Positions 1 to 10,500 of a DNA stretch of 64,000 bases are shown in pieces. The notes below the pieces were generated by a model. The model was not told the origin of the DNA and ran no database searches. It saw only the letters and a list, made by a program, of their open reading frames with translations. Position numbers and translations under genes: made by a program. The DNA comes from Chalciporus piperatus (lineage: Eukaryota; Basidiomycota; Agaricomycetes; Boletales; Boletaceae). The DNA lies in contig JBBPTG010000001.1 of the NCBI GenBank assembly GCA_038093975.1, forward strand, positions 1,299,491 to 1,363,490, in the 5' to 3' direction. The first letter of the stretch is position 1, and each line of letters opens with the position of its first letter.

Positions 1-59
1 ATTTCGCATTTTCTGAACTGTCATAAGGTGTGAATTAATCATAAGATATAGTGAACTAG

Positions 60-600
60 TAATTGGGACTGGGTGACTGGATTACTGGGTGACTGGATTA
101 TTGAGGTGACTGGGTGACTGGATTACTGAGGTGACTGGATTACTGAGGTGACTGGAAGTGACTGGTGACTGGGTTACTGGTGTGACTTGTGTGACTGGAG
201 TGACTGGAGTGACTAGATTACTGGATTACTGAGTGACTGGATTACTGAAATGACTGGATGACTGAATGGCTGGATGACTGGACTACTGAGACTACTGGAT
301 TACTGGACCACTGAGTGACTAGATTACTGGAATACTGGAATACTGGATGGCTGGAGTAATGAGACAACTGGATTGCTGGATAACTAGGGCACTGGGCTAC
401 TAGGCTGCTGAGATGACTACATGACTGGGAAACTGGGCTACTAGGCTACTGAGATAACTGGATGACTGGAACACTGGGCTACTGAGCTACTGAGTCTACT
501 GAAGTGACTGGGCTAATGAACCAATGAGATTACTGAAATGACTGGCTGACTGGATGACTGGGCAACTGAGCAACTGGCGTACTGGTTTAACTGATCCAGT
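60..600. repeat. Degenerate ACTGG minisatellite
   Basis: About 540 bases are built from variants of a 8-17 base unit around GACTGG/TTACTGAG (for example gactggattactgag). The copies differ by substitutions and small length changes, so the array is old. All units point the same way. The ACTGG core recurs in the inverted-repeat element at 36461-37147, so the array may be subterminal DNA of a larger transposon, but that link is inference. No coding potential is seen. Confidence 0.85.
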
Positions 601-683
601 CATTCCAGTAACTTCAGACTTTTTGCAGTGTTGCTGATGTGCCACTCACGAGCGGTCCCTAGATTGCCAATCATATCAAGGAC

Positions 684-1334
684 ATGTCACATATCTCTGT
701 TCTCGCAAGATCGTTGGCGCCAGGAGGGGGGTATGAAATTACTACTGCCCACTGGGCGCGCATTGCCTTCCTGGTGAGTAATTTCTCCCGATTTTCCAAA
801 TGTTTCTGACTTCAATGCAGCGTGACTCGCTCGTTATTTTTGAGGACGTGGTGGAGCAAAGCAAAGTCCGTGTGGCTGCTCTGAAGCAGCGTGCGAAAAC
901 GACTTCTATCACCAGGCAACCAGATGATGGGAACGATGATGAAGCTGATCAAGGCACGGACGAGGCTGCTGAAGCTCAGACCCCGAAAGGTAAGGCAAAA
1001 AACAAGGTCAACGACAAGGAAAAGGATCAGGCAAAGGAAAAGATATGGACGTCACAAGATTATTGGGACTACGTTGATTGCTGTCTCTGTGAACTCAGAG
1101 ATGAGGCCCGAAAGAAAGAAAGTTCACCCCACGGCCGCCAGAAGTACATGGAAGAGTAAGTTTTCTTACCACCTGTCTTATTTCCTTCTTAACTCGTCCC
1201 TTAGGTTTTTCACGTATGCTTTGCAAGGGGACTTCAAGACCTATCCCGGAACCTCGCAGCACCCTGCCGTTCCTGCCTTTGACAAGGTAACCGTGCAGTG
1301 GCAGAAGGATATGCACGCTCGGCTCATGTGGTAG
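684..1334 (+). CDS. Spliced orphan gene, possibly 5' partial
   Basis: Three exons fit together in frame: 684-773, 821-1155 and 1205-1334, with introns 774-820 and 1156-1204 (GT-AG, 47 and 49 nt). The product is about 184 residues. It begins near ATG 684 (an in-frame TAG lies just upstream at 660-662, so earlier exons cannot be excluded), has a lysine/acid-rich middle (PKGKAKNKVNDKEKDQAKEK), then a conserved-looking segment WTSQDYWDYVDCCLCELRD and a tail with FFTYALQGDF. I recall similar short genes near large DNA transposons of mushrooms but cannot name the family. No transmembrane segment or signal peptide is seen. It follows the minisatellite directly, which supports mobile-element cargo. 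The function is unknown. Confidence 0.5.
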
Positions 1335-1947
1335 TTCCACCCTGTTCCACCCCCTTCCGAGTCTCAGATGTATACAAACCACTGTAATTGACTGTTTCTT
1401 CTGCGTTTAATGACCACGGTTACTTGTCCCAACGTCGAGAGTGTAGTGCTCTGAGTGTCCTGGAAATATCGTTCTCGAACATTGTCGACTCGGAGTGCTG
1501 TCACTCTGACACTCAACACCCAGATGACAGATGGTGAACGAGTATTACCTTGCTATAAATCCCATGTTCAAATTATACATGCAACAGACATACACGGATT
1601 GACATAGAATTAATATACTCCCTGCCGCTCGTATGTGTCAGTCTCAGGCCAACCCACCATATAGCCTGACCTCAGTCTGACCTTGGGCTGTCCCTGTCCA
1701 TGCCGCCGGCTTATGGCAACGTGTTAAAAGAGATTTGTCATTCGGTCCTTCAGGTGAGATCTTGAAAGCCTATAAAGTGTCGCATAATCAGCACGAAAAT
1801 TTAGCCAACAGAGGTATGACAGGATTATGAGTCGTTCTGGAGGTTTAGATCGTACATCTCATAAGGAACACAAATAACCAACACAGTCTATCACTTTGAG
1901 TGCGCGAAAGGCCTCTGTAATCGATTGCCACGCTGATAACAACAATA
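1335..1947. other. Intergenic stretch, nothing recognised
   Basis: No supported gene, RNA or repeat is visible between the orphan gene and the inverted-repeat element that starts at 1948. The few ORFs here are short and lack splice or family support. Confidence 0.5.
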
Positions 1948-2748
1948 AGGCCCAGCTCGGAAAGTTGGTCAGGTGTGGTCAGGTGTGGTTTGCCTGCCAA
2001 ACCATAGTTTGCCCAAACCAGCTAGTTTGCGAACAAACCATCCGCAAACTCGCACCCAGTGCACGGCAACTGGGTTTGGTCGGATTTCGGATATTTCCGC
2101 CCGCGCGCGAGTGGCGGCTGTGTACAACTCAACCAAGTCTTTAACCAAGTAAACCTTGCTATAAATTGATGTAGTACTGTCCACGATAACCCCTAAACCT
2201 CACCATAAATTGGTGTACTGTTCACAATAATCCCTAAACCTCACCATAAATTGGTGTACTGTTCACAATAATCCCTATAACTCGACCAAGTCTTTAAGCG
2301 AGTAAACCTTGCGATAAATTGGTGTAGTACTGTCCGCGATATTCCCTAAACCTCACCATAATAAATTGGTGCACTGTCCGCAATAATTTATGGTGAGGTT
2401 TAGGGATTATCGCGGACAGTGCACCAATTTATTATGGTGAGGTTTAGGGAATATCGCGGACAGTACTACACCAATTTATCGCAAGGTTTACTCGGTTAAA
2501 GACTTGGTCGAGTTATAGGGACTATCACAAACAGTACACCAATTTATGGCAAGGTTTAGGGATTATTGTGAACAGTACACCAATTTATGGTGAGGTTTAG
2601 GGGTTATCGTGGACAGTACTACAACTTTTGTAAACCGTGGGAACTAGTTTGCAAACCTCCGAGTGCGAAGTGCTGGTTTGCGCTTGGTTTGCGCAAACAA
2701 CTTTCCCACCCAAACCAGCCCTTCCTAACCAGGTTTCCGAGCTGGGCC
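1948..2748. mobile_element. 801-bp foldback element with TAA target duplication
   Basis: The ends are inverted repeats: GGCCCAGCTCGGAAA at 1948 and its reverse complement ending at 2748. A TAA trinucleotide flanks both sides (1945-1947 and 2749-2751), the target duplication expected of PIF/Harbinger-type elements. Inside lies a second, nearly perfect palindrome with arms about 2146-2385 and 2390-2628. Each arm is itself made of a repeated unit (aaattggtgtactgt, cctaaacctcaccat). There is no transposase, so it is non-autonomous. The long inner palindrome could fold into a large hairpin. Confidence 0.85.
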
Positions 2749-3203
2749 TAATGTATGGATGTCATTTGACGGGATTCCGCGTATGCACCCCCCCCCAACC
2801 CCAACCGCACATTGACCCCCCCGAGGGTCAAGTTGACCCTTAGCTACAATAACCGTGTAGTGACGCTTGGGACTCAGCTACACCAATTCCAACTCGATAT
2901 CAAAGGTCTGTCCACAACCGCGAGGCTCATCTTTATATCCATTCACTACGGAGCGAACTTGACGACACTCAAAGATAATCTCCCCCCAAACACATACTCC
3001 CAGGCCCGGCCTACGATTGAGGGTCAAGTCTGACGACGGCGTTACGACGCGTAGTCCTGGTAGGCGGACCCAAGAAACAGGGTGAAGACAGTCGTTAGGT
3101 CGATACGTCCGTGGCTTGACTCAAGGAGTCGATTTGACCGAAGCTAGATCTGGGTTTATAGGTTCCACCGTATCTAAAAGTCGCACCAGATGCGAGTTCG
3201 GGA

Positions 3204-4060
3204 TCAATCCGAACTCCCTATTAGCCTCTTCACCTCATCCACCGCTGTTTTAACGATCGCATTGGGACTTTCGTGCTGTATCCAATGACTGTTCCCCTTC
3301 ATAATCATGACCACATTTCGAATCTGCGGGTGATCAGGAATCATTTATGGAGGACAAACAATAGCTCAGTTCGGGGTCCGCCAGCAAGACTGTCATCTCG
3401 ATGTGTGGTGGCATCGCGCCGAACAAATGCTTATATGGAAACGGCCTGATGTGCTATATCGAAATAGTAAGTTTCCTCGATCTGCGCAAGTCGTTCACGC
3501 CTTCGTAGCGTTATTTCACTTACCGCAAATGCCTTCTTTGGCAGGTCTTCCTGCGCCATGTACATCGCGATCACCCTCGACACTGCATCCTGCCGGGATG
3601 CTCTTGCACGTGTGCTTCGGCGTGCCTCACGTTCCAGATCTCTCCCAAGAGATAGGTCTCGGGCGTCACCAGCACCTCATCGCTGAGAATGACTCCAGGA
3701 TCGACCAGTACAACGGCAGTCTTTCCGGATTGAGGCGCTGCCAGGAGTGGCAGTAGCGCAAGCATGATGGTTCCTCCCAGGGAATGACCAATGATGACTC
3801 GTAGGTGAGTCCATTCGCGAAGCAAGTCGAGTGCATATCTTGGGGGAACGTGATTAGATGGAAGTCGTCGGTGGGGCGGTTGCCGTGTCCGAGGTTAGGC
3901 GCCGTAACAAAGAAACCCGATCAGAGGTTTCCCATGTGCGAGAGGAACTGCAGTTCCCATGGATCAGCAATGCTCGCTTTGAGGCTGCGGGAGACCCCCA
4001 CTGTGTAGCGGATGGTACAGGTGCCACTGTGGAGGGAGACGAACGTGTGGGGGTGAGTTG
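3204..4060 (-). pseudogene. Alpha/beta-hydrolase pseudogene, copy A
   Basis: Fragments in several minus-strand frames rebuild a fungal alpha/beta-hydrolase. From the N side these are an oxyanion-type segment SKRALLIHG near 3980, a segment TAPNLGHGNRPTDDFH near 3880, the nucleophile elbow GHSLGG near 3790 with VVLVDPGV after it, and a C-terminal part MKGNSHWIQHESP near 3280 holding the likely catalytic histidine. The stop is at 3204-3206. The fragments need at least two frameshifts and cross stop codons, so I call it dead. Some breaks could be unrecognised introns, but the shift between the GHGN and GHSLGG segments has no intron-like sequence. The copy at 22260-22890 has lost the GHSLGG region. 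Confidence 0.7.
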
Positions 4061-4745
4061 CTCTCTTTAAGAATCGAGGTTGGTCGGCCGTTCTATAGCT
4101 TGTGTCCGCATGTGATCAGTAATCCTGTCGACGTGGGATCGCGTCGGATAAATTGTTTTGATATCTTCCTTGTGGCACAAACAACACAGCGCGATCGACC
4201 CAGCCTGGCCAGATGACGCTGAGAGTCTGAAATATTCTGCAATAGTTGAGTCGTTGTGAAGAAGTAGGGGGAACCGCTCCGTCAAACAATAAATCAAAAA
4301 CGGCGTCTCGACGGCTGACGAAGGGGAAACAGCCATTTACATTGTCATTTGTACAACGACAGAACGCCAGCTTTCGCGATCGGTGGGTTCGCGTCGTTTC
4401 CGGAATCTTCACCGTCAGAAGGCCCTTCATGACCAGTTGTGCGAGGATGACCAAGTCATAGTTTGTTGGCGCCAGTAATACATTCTTGACTAATCTTACT
4501 ATAGGGGTGAAAGTCATATATGACAGATAAATCTTGTAACTGTAGTTGTCAGTCACCTTCGCTTCATCAGAGAAAGATTTCCAACGGGCTCAATATTTGA
4601 AGCTACGTCGTGGTGGTCACTGCTCTGGCACAAATGATTTCAAAACAGGTCTATTGGGTGGAGGGATGGGTATACGAAACAAACACGCAGCCCACAAAGG
4701 AGAACAACCGTGTCCATTCTAACCAACTACTGAAACTCTCAAACC

Positions 4746-5181
4746 CTAAGCATTGAGGTTGATAGGAGTGCAACCAACGTTGACGAGCCCGTTCTAAAAC
4801 CAGGTTGAGCGCCGAATAATCTCAGTTTGGTTTACAAAAATACTTACAAATTGGTTCCCCGTGCAGCATACGGATTGTTGCTGAGCAGCGCAACCCTGAC
4901 CGGTGCCAATGGCAGTGAGCGGCGAGCAGGTCGTCCCGACGAGACCCCCAGCACTCTGAGCTACTTGAAGGAGACTCAATACCCCGAGCAAGCCGCTGGC
5001 CTGGGAAACCTGAGTGACAGAAGCGTTAATCGAGTCCACGGACAGAGGGGATCGGTCCATGTACCGTCTGGACACTGTTGCAGCAGCTGATCGAGCCACC
5101 GCTGCACTGATCGCGTGCCTCAAGGTGAGAAGCAGAGGCGAGGAGTGCAAGGGGAAGGAGAGCGAAGACACGAGCGAACAT
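4746..5181 (-). CDS. Class I hydrophobin, copy A (108 aa)
   Basis: A small secreted amphipathic protein that self-assembles at air-water interfaces on hyphae and spores. Exons on the minus strand are 5181-5065, 5009-4848 and 4793-4746, with two introns (55 and 54 nt), the usual mushroom hydrophobin pattern. Residues 1-18 form a signal peptide (MFARVFALLPLALLASAS). The eight cysteines follow the C-CC-C-C-CC-C spacing: DQC, SCC, TTC, QGC, VCC and VGC before the conserved end CTPINLNA. The spacing between the CC pair and cysteine 4 indicates class I. A TATA box lies about 80 nt upstream of the ATG. The paralogue at 23680-24114 is equally intact and is most divergent in the loop between cysteines 3 and 5. 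Confidence 0.95.
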
Positions 5182-5261
5182 GTTGATTGATAGAGGAAAG
5201 AGTTGAAGAAGAAAGCAGAGGATGGATTGTGAGCCTGGGGTTAGACGTCGCTCTGGCTGCT

Positions 5262-5268
5262 CTTTATA
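5262..5268 (-). promoter_or_regulatory. TATA box of hydrophobin copy A
   Basis: TATAAAG on the minus strand, about 80 nt upstream of the ATG, within GGTATAAAGAGCAGCCAGA. The same core promoter is present near 16790 (hydrophobin pseudogene) and near 24195 (copy B). The conservation across three diverged loci supports function. Confidence 0.7.
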
Positions 5269-5466
5269 CCTGGAGGACCCTGTGGTCTGGGTCGGTCCGA
5301 CATTACGCAAAAATGTTCTGCATTTCAGAAAATCAGCCACAGGTCCTCAGCTGTACGTGTGTGACGGTGTGTCGTGAAAAATCACGGTCTAGCTCCGAGT
5401 CCGCGAGGACAACGACAAAGATGTGTCGGCATCGATCGTTCATCTGCAAAGCGTCAAAATAACGTA

Positions 5467-5564
5467 GGGCCTGTTCGAGATGGCCAAAAGGGCTGCTAAG
5501 CGAGTGCTGCCCGCACTCGGTTAGCACTCGGTTAGCAGCTCTTTTGGCCATCTCGAACAGGCCC
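5467..5564. mobile_element. 98-bp hairpin MITE, GTA target duplication
   Basis: The element is almost a perfect palindrome. It starts GGGCCTGTTCGAGATGGCC and ends with the reverse complement. GTA flanks it on both sides (5464-5466 and 5565-5567). Close copies are at 5587-5673 and 24394-24491. The 3-bp TWA-like duplications and GGGCC ends fit PIF/Harbinger MITEs. The loop holds a repeated ACTCGGTTAGC unit. Confidence 0.85.
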
Positions 5565-5586
5565 GTACTCATTCCACCACACTTTA

Positions 5587-5673
5587 GGGCCTGTTCGAGA
5601 TGGCCAAAAGAACTGCTAAGCGAGTGCTGCCCGCACTCGGTTAGCAGTTCTTTTGGCCATCTCGAACAGGCCC
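5587..5673. mobile_element. 87-bp hairpin MITE, TTA target duplication
   Basis: Same family as the preceding MITE, only 22 bases away in the same orientation. TTA flanks both ends (5584-5586 and 5674-5676). It has one ACTCGGTTAGC unit instead of two, which accounts for the 11-base size difference. Confidence 0.85.
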
Positions 5674-5934
5674 TTACATTTCCCCCTTTGCGACCGTAGA
5701 GCGGACACGAGGTCACGACACCGACGTGGTTCTTCCGGCTAGACCTAAAATGATGAAAGCCTATGTAGTAATGTGCCTCATTGTACTAACCACATATAAG
5801 TAACCGAGTCTCTGTGCTGCAGTCCGCAGAATGTTCTCTTTCGCATCCTCGATGGCGTCCCAACAAGGGTTCGTTTCCCTCGAGATTTTTCGTGCGCAAG
5901 ACGCATATTCCTCACGATGACTTTGCAATTGCAG

Positions 5935-7191
5935 TGCCAACTTTGTCGGGGATATCTTTTCGACGTCTCTCAAGGTTAGCCTCACAGCGGCCACCTTTTG
6001 GACCCATGTCTTTCCAGCCTTTGCGGGCCAGTATTTGATGGGGGTACTCGTTCAACTCAAGGGAACAGGTTTATACCGTTTGGCCTTACTACCCCTGACG
6101 TTGTGGTTTGCCTGGCGCGGAATTTTTGTCGACCTGTCCGGAGGCGATGTCTTGCAAGCTCAGGCGAACACCGTGATCATTGTAAGTTGAATGCTAGTTT
6201 TCTCCTTTCGACACAGAAAAATGACATTCGATTACAGACTCAAATGACCTCCATTTCGATGCGTAATGTCATATGGGCATTTGCACGAGAGCCGTATCGA
6301 CGAAGAGACGAAAGTGCTTCGCAGAAGCAGAACAAAACTGAAACGGGGTCGGAGAACATTTGGACGGCATTGTGGAATGCGTGGGACCTGATGTTGAATG
6401 TGCGCGGGATAGGATGGAATTGGGGGCGAGGTGTCGTCCTCCCGAAGCCCATCGTCAAAACAGGTTCTCGCGTCGCATTCGTGGCTTTGTCGTCTGCCCG
6501 GTTGATCATTCACGCTTTGGCTTTTGATGCAAGTATCCAGGCGATCCGCATGATTACATCCAACATGGGGGAGACCCTCTTCGATCAATCCCTTCCACCT
6601 CTCCTACAACTCTTCCGATCCTTGGTCGTGTCAGGCCTGGCAATGTTCATGGCGTATTGCGGGATGGACTGGATTTACCAACTAATATCCATCATCTTTG
6701 TAATCGTGTTTCAGCAGCGTCCCTCTCAGTGGCCGCCGCTCTTCAACACTCCATGGTTGTCGACGTCCTTGACTGACCTCTGGGGTCGTCGGTGGCATCA
6801 GATGATGCGTCACATGCTCTTGCATCTCGGTGCCCCGCCTTTCAACTACCTGTTTGGCCGAGCGGGAGGTGTAATAGGCGCGTTCCTGGTCTCCGGCATG
6901 TTCCACGACATTGAAAACCGGTCTGTTGGGCGAGGTGGAAACTCGATGGCGGTCATCGCTTGTTTTGTGATGTGTGGAGTCGGGATCTTACTGGAGCGGG
7001 CTTGGAGAAGGGTGACTGGAAGATCGGTGGGTGGAGTTTTGGGCTGGGTGTGGACGTTTGGATGGATGGCGCTCTGGGGTGTTCCGATGGTGGATGCGTG
7101 GGCGAGAGCGGGAAGGTTTAGTATGGTGAGTTTCCCTGGCGGGATCGAGCCATCGGTTGCAGTGGTTTCGTTTGTTCGGCGGTGGATTTAA
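5935..7191 (+). CDS. Wax-synthase-like MBOAT acyltransferase, 5' end unresolved
   Basis: A polytopic membrane protein of the fungal wax-synthase/MBOAT type, which transfers acyl groups onto hydroxyl acceptors in the ER membrane; the substrate cannot be told. An internal exon begins after the acceptor at 5934 and runs to 6181 (segment QYLMGVLVQLKGTGLYRLAL). An intron at 6182-6237 joins in frame to the main exon from 6238. Family hallmarks are the segment SLTDLWGRRWHQMMRHM near 6765-6815 and SGMFHDIE near 6895, which carries the conserved MBOAT histidine. Several hydrophobic helices are visible. The frame ends at TAA 7189-7191; a splice at 7126/7201 giving a longer tail to 7401 is possible. The start codon lies upstream, perhaps near 5747 (MMKAYVVMCLIVL), but I could not join it convincingly. 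Confidence 0.7.
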
Positions 7192-7576
7192 CTTGTGTAG
7201 AACCATGCATATGGAGATGGCCCACTGGGATTGGAAACACACCTGATATTATCACGAGAAGTCGTACAGAACATAAGTATGTCGATGCATAGCTCGACGA
7301 GTCCGAAAACTTTGCTGGAGCTAGTTGAATGGATATATCGACCATCGCCGATGATATCGAGGACTTGTGTTGACTACAGTGCGGATGAGCCACTCGGGTA
7401 GATGATGTGGTTCAGATCAAAGGGCCTTGTGGCTGCCATGACCGCTGCAGAGCAAAACAAACCTTGACCGACCCTGACCGAGTCTTTTACGTCGTAGTAT
7501 ATGCCCTCGCCATCCTCGCACATCATATCCTGAACACCCTTAGAATCTCCCTGTCGTTCAAGTGGCGTCGTCAACG
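7192..7576. other. Intergenic region before the importin gene
   Basis: Between two + strand genes. It holds the possible alternative last exon of the MBOAT gene (7201-7401) and the presumed importin promoter. No TATA box or repeat is clear. Confidence 0.5.
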
Positions 7577-10500
7577 ATGGCGACCGCGAGCTTTCTTCCG
7601 ACCTTGCCCCAGTCCGATATAGCACAAGCGGCTCAGGTACACCACCACCGATCCACCGAGCAACCCTGCCTGATCCCTTTTGCAGCTCATCCAACAAGCC
7701 TATTCGCCTGCAAGCGCTGGTTCTTCAGACACTCAACGTCGTCTACAACAGGAGCTCTTTGACATCCAAAAGCGATTCGAGGCTTGGGGTTTGGTGATAC
7801 CTTTTCTGAACCACGAGGACTTCAACGTTCAATTCTTCGGAGCACATACTGTACAGGTCAAAATCGCAAGAGACTGGTGGGTGGCGCGCGTCTGTGCTTT
7901 GTTCTTGCTCACCCAACGTAGGGATACCTTTCCATCGGACAATGCGACCTCTCTACGCGACTTGGTGTTGGAACTCACATCACACCTCTCTACGCGACTT
8001 GGTGTTGGAACTCACATCACATTCCATCGCGTCGGGAAAGAGCAAAGTGATCCTTCGAAAGTTGTTCGTTGCGGTAATAGTCGTGGCTTTTCACAGAGTC
8101 TCGATTCACTGACTAGCTCTATCAGATCACTTCGTTGGCTCTGAAGATTGCCCCAGGATCTCCTTCATCATGGCCGGAATGGATTGTATCCACCATCGAG
8201 TTTCTCTCAAGTCGTGGAACGCCTGCAGAAATCCTACTCGATTTCCTATCCATTGTCGCAGAAGAAGTCGAGACAGCCGATTTGATTGGCCCGAGCAAGT
8301 AAGGATATCACGAGTCCTCTTCTCCACGCATTCCACACCAACGTCCAAGTCAGAATGCAGATGCAACAGACTCTCCTCGACGCGTCACCGCTTGTTGTTC
8401 AGGCCGTCATTTCGATCATTACGCGACCTCGTGCTCAAGTGCGCGTTCGGGAGTTGGATTCGGCGCTCAAGTGTCTACAAGCATGGATGTCCGTTCTTCG
8501 TGGAAAGTGAGTACGCTGTATCGAGAGAGACGTTCTAAAGCTGACTGGGATGACTTTCGGCAGTGATATCACTCCCCTAATTCCCATGTTGATCGCACTA
8601 CTGACCCCACCGACTCCGGAAACTGAGATAGATCCCGAGGTTTTCTCCCCAGCGTCGGATGCTCTCCAGGAAATTATGTCTCGTTCGTCATTGGCTGGCG
8701 GTGCGGGTGTCAACTCCCTCACAGATCCACTTCTCGTTTGGGTTGATACATGGGGTCCTCGTATCCTCCAATCCAGTACAACATGTGCGTCGATCTTCTC
8801 CACTGATGTTGACAGAGACACTTGATGCGAAATGATCTCAGCCGAATCAGCATCCGAAGTATCTCACTCTCTATGCAAGCTCATCGTCGCCCTCGGCGAC
8901 CACTCCAACACCTACTTTGCCTCCAACATCACCTCCCAAAAACCGGTCTCAGGTTCCCTACAAACGCGAACCCAACTCATCCAAAGTTTCCTTCGACTGT
9001 TGTTGGGTTACACGGGGTTACCTGGTTATTTCGGCGTAGACGAAGAGGAGAGCGAGATGACGCTTGGGTTTTGGTTTCTTTTCCAGGAGTCGCTTTGGAG
9101 CGTGGAGTATGATGAAGATGAGGAGGAAAGAGGAAGTGTGCCTCCGAATGCGAATGCGGATGTGGAAGAGAGGAATAGGTTGGCGGTTGTGAATGCGGTG
9201 TATGTTGAGCTGGTGAAGCTTTTGAGACGGAAGGTCGCCTTGCCGCCTCAGAGTATATTGAGTGGTTGGCCAAAAGGTCGGTCATCCAGAGGTTGATTGG
9301 GGAGCCGTGCTGATGCTGCCTTGTCATGGAATAGACCAAGTGGATAAGTTTCAGGTGTAAGTGGGTTCCTTTCTTGATGGGTCGTCGTTCATGAGTTTCA
9401 GTTATCGACGGGATGTTGGGGATACTCTTATCAACGCGTACGTATCTGGCCCTGACCCAGCTGATGTGATGTTAACAGCTTTGCTAGATACTATATTCTC
9501 CGCAACGACATGTTGGGCTATTACTTGAGCGATATACAAGGGCGTCTTTCCAGCAGCCCGGAATCTAATGGATGGGAGGTGCGATATTCTTCCGTTGGTT
9601 TCATTCTATATGAACTCGCTCTCTCGCTCCCAGGAAATTGAAGCTACTTTGCATTGTATCATGTCCATTCAAGAAGCGGTCCCACTCGAGGACAATCCAT
9701 TCATTGCTCAGTTGTTTGGGCCTGATGTACTGGGACGCTTACCAACTACGGGCCAAGATAGGATACGACGCACAGCCCTCAGTCTCTCCGGTGAGCCAAT
9801 ACTCTTCATCCAAGTCGCGTACAGAGATTTGATGCTGACGTTAACTTTCCGTACAGGTACTTATGCATCCTGGTTCACGACTCAGTCTATCACGAGTACT
9901 CCCACATCGACGCCGTCTCTTCTCATGAACGCCATCTCGTACGTCGTCGCTGCTTTACAGGAACCACCGTTCTGTCTCCCGGCCGCGAACGCTTTGAGGG
10001 ATCTCTGTGATGCCAACCGGACTGCGCTCGCACCCCATATAGGCGCGTTTGCAGAGTTGCATGCGGGGTTGACTGGAATTCCTGTGAGGTCGAGTCACCG
10101 TTCTGGATATACGTCGTTCTAAACAAATGTGCCCTAGGATACGGAGAAGAGCAAGGTTCTCCAGTCGATAGCGAGCGTTATACAGGCATTGCCTCCCGAA
10201 GACGAGATTCCGCCGGTACTCGGGATCGTTAGCCCTGTCGTCGAGAAGCTCGTTCAAGCGTTACACTCTTCATCACAGGTGCGCACACGAATCATCCGTT
10301 TGTGAAGTTTTCCAACGCCTTTCCGTTAGCTTCCCGAAGAGGCTCGTGCTATGGCTATCGTTCAACTACAAACGCTATCAGGAGTTGCAAAGGGACTCAC
10401 TCGCACGGCAGATTCTCTGCTTATCATCGACGAAACGCCCGTTGAGCGGGCGGAAGCAGAGCGGTTGCGGCAGGCGCGTGATGATTACAGGATGGTCAAA

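Larger units (their letters stand above)
2860..5410. repeat. Segmental duplication copy A (hydrolase remnant plus hydrophobin)
   Basis: This block matches 21548-24310 over most of its length, in the same orientation and gene order: a shared opening (accaattccaactcgatatc), the alpha/beta-hydrolase remnant, a stretch without a convincing gene (about 4060-4700), and the hydrophobin with its promoter. Copy B has a duplicated opening segment (21950-22050) and a deletion in the hydrolase. A more diverged third relative of the hydrophobin end lies at about 15930-17070. The 4116-4556 minus reading frame falls in the duplicated DNA, but copy B is broken by indels there and I do not call it a gene. Confidence 0.85.

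Noticed and set aside
4116..4556. 146-aa minus-strand ORF in duplication copy A
   Set aside because: The corresponding part of copy B has several indels and stops, and no domain is recognisable.
5747..5800. MMKAYVVMCLIVLTTYK as the first exon of the MBOAT gene
   Set aside because: It is attractive as a membrane start, but I could not find a GT-AG intron that joins it in frame to the exon at 5935.
7374..7697. 107-aa minus-strand ORF over the importin first exon
   Set aside because: It overlaps the importin start and first intron, which are supported by homology-like sequence and splice sites.
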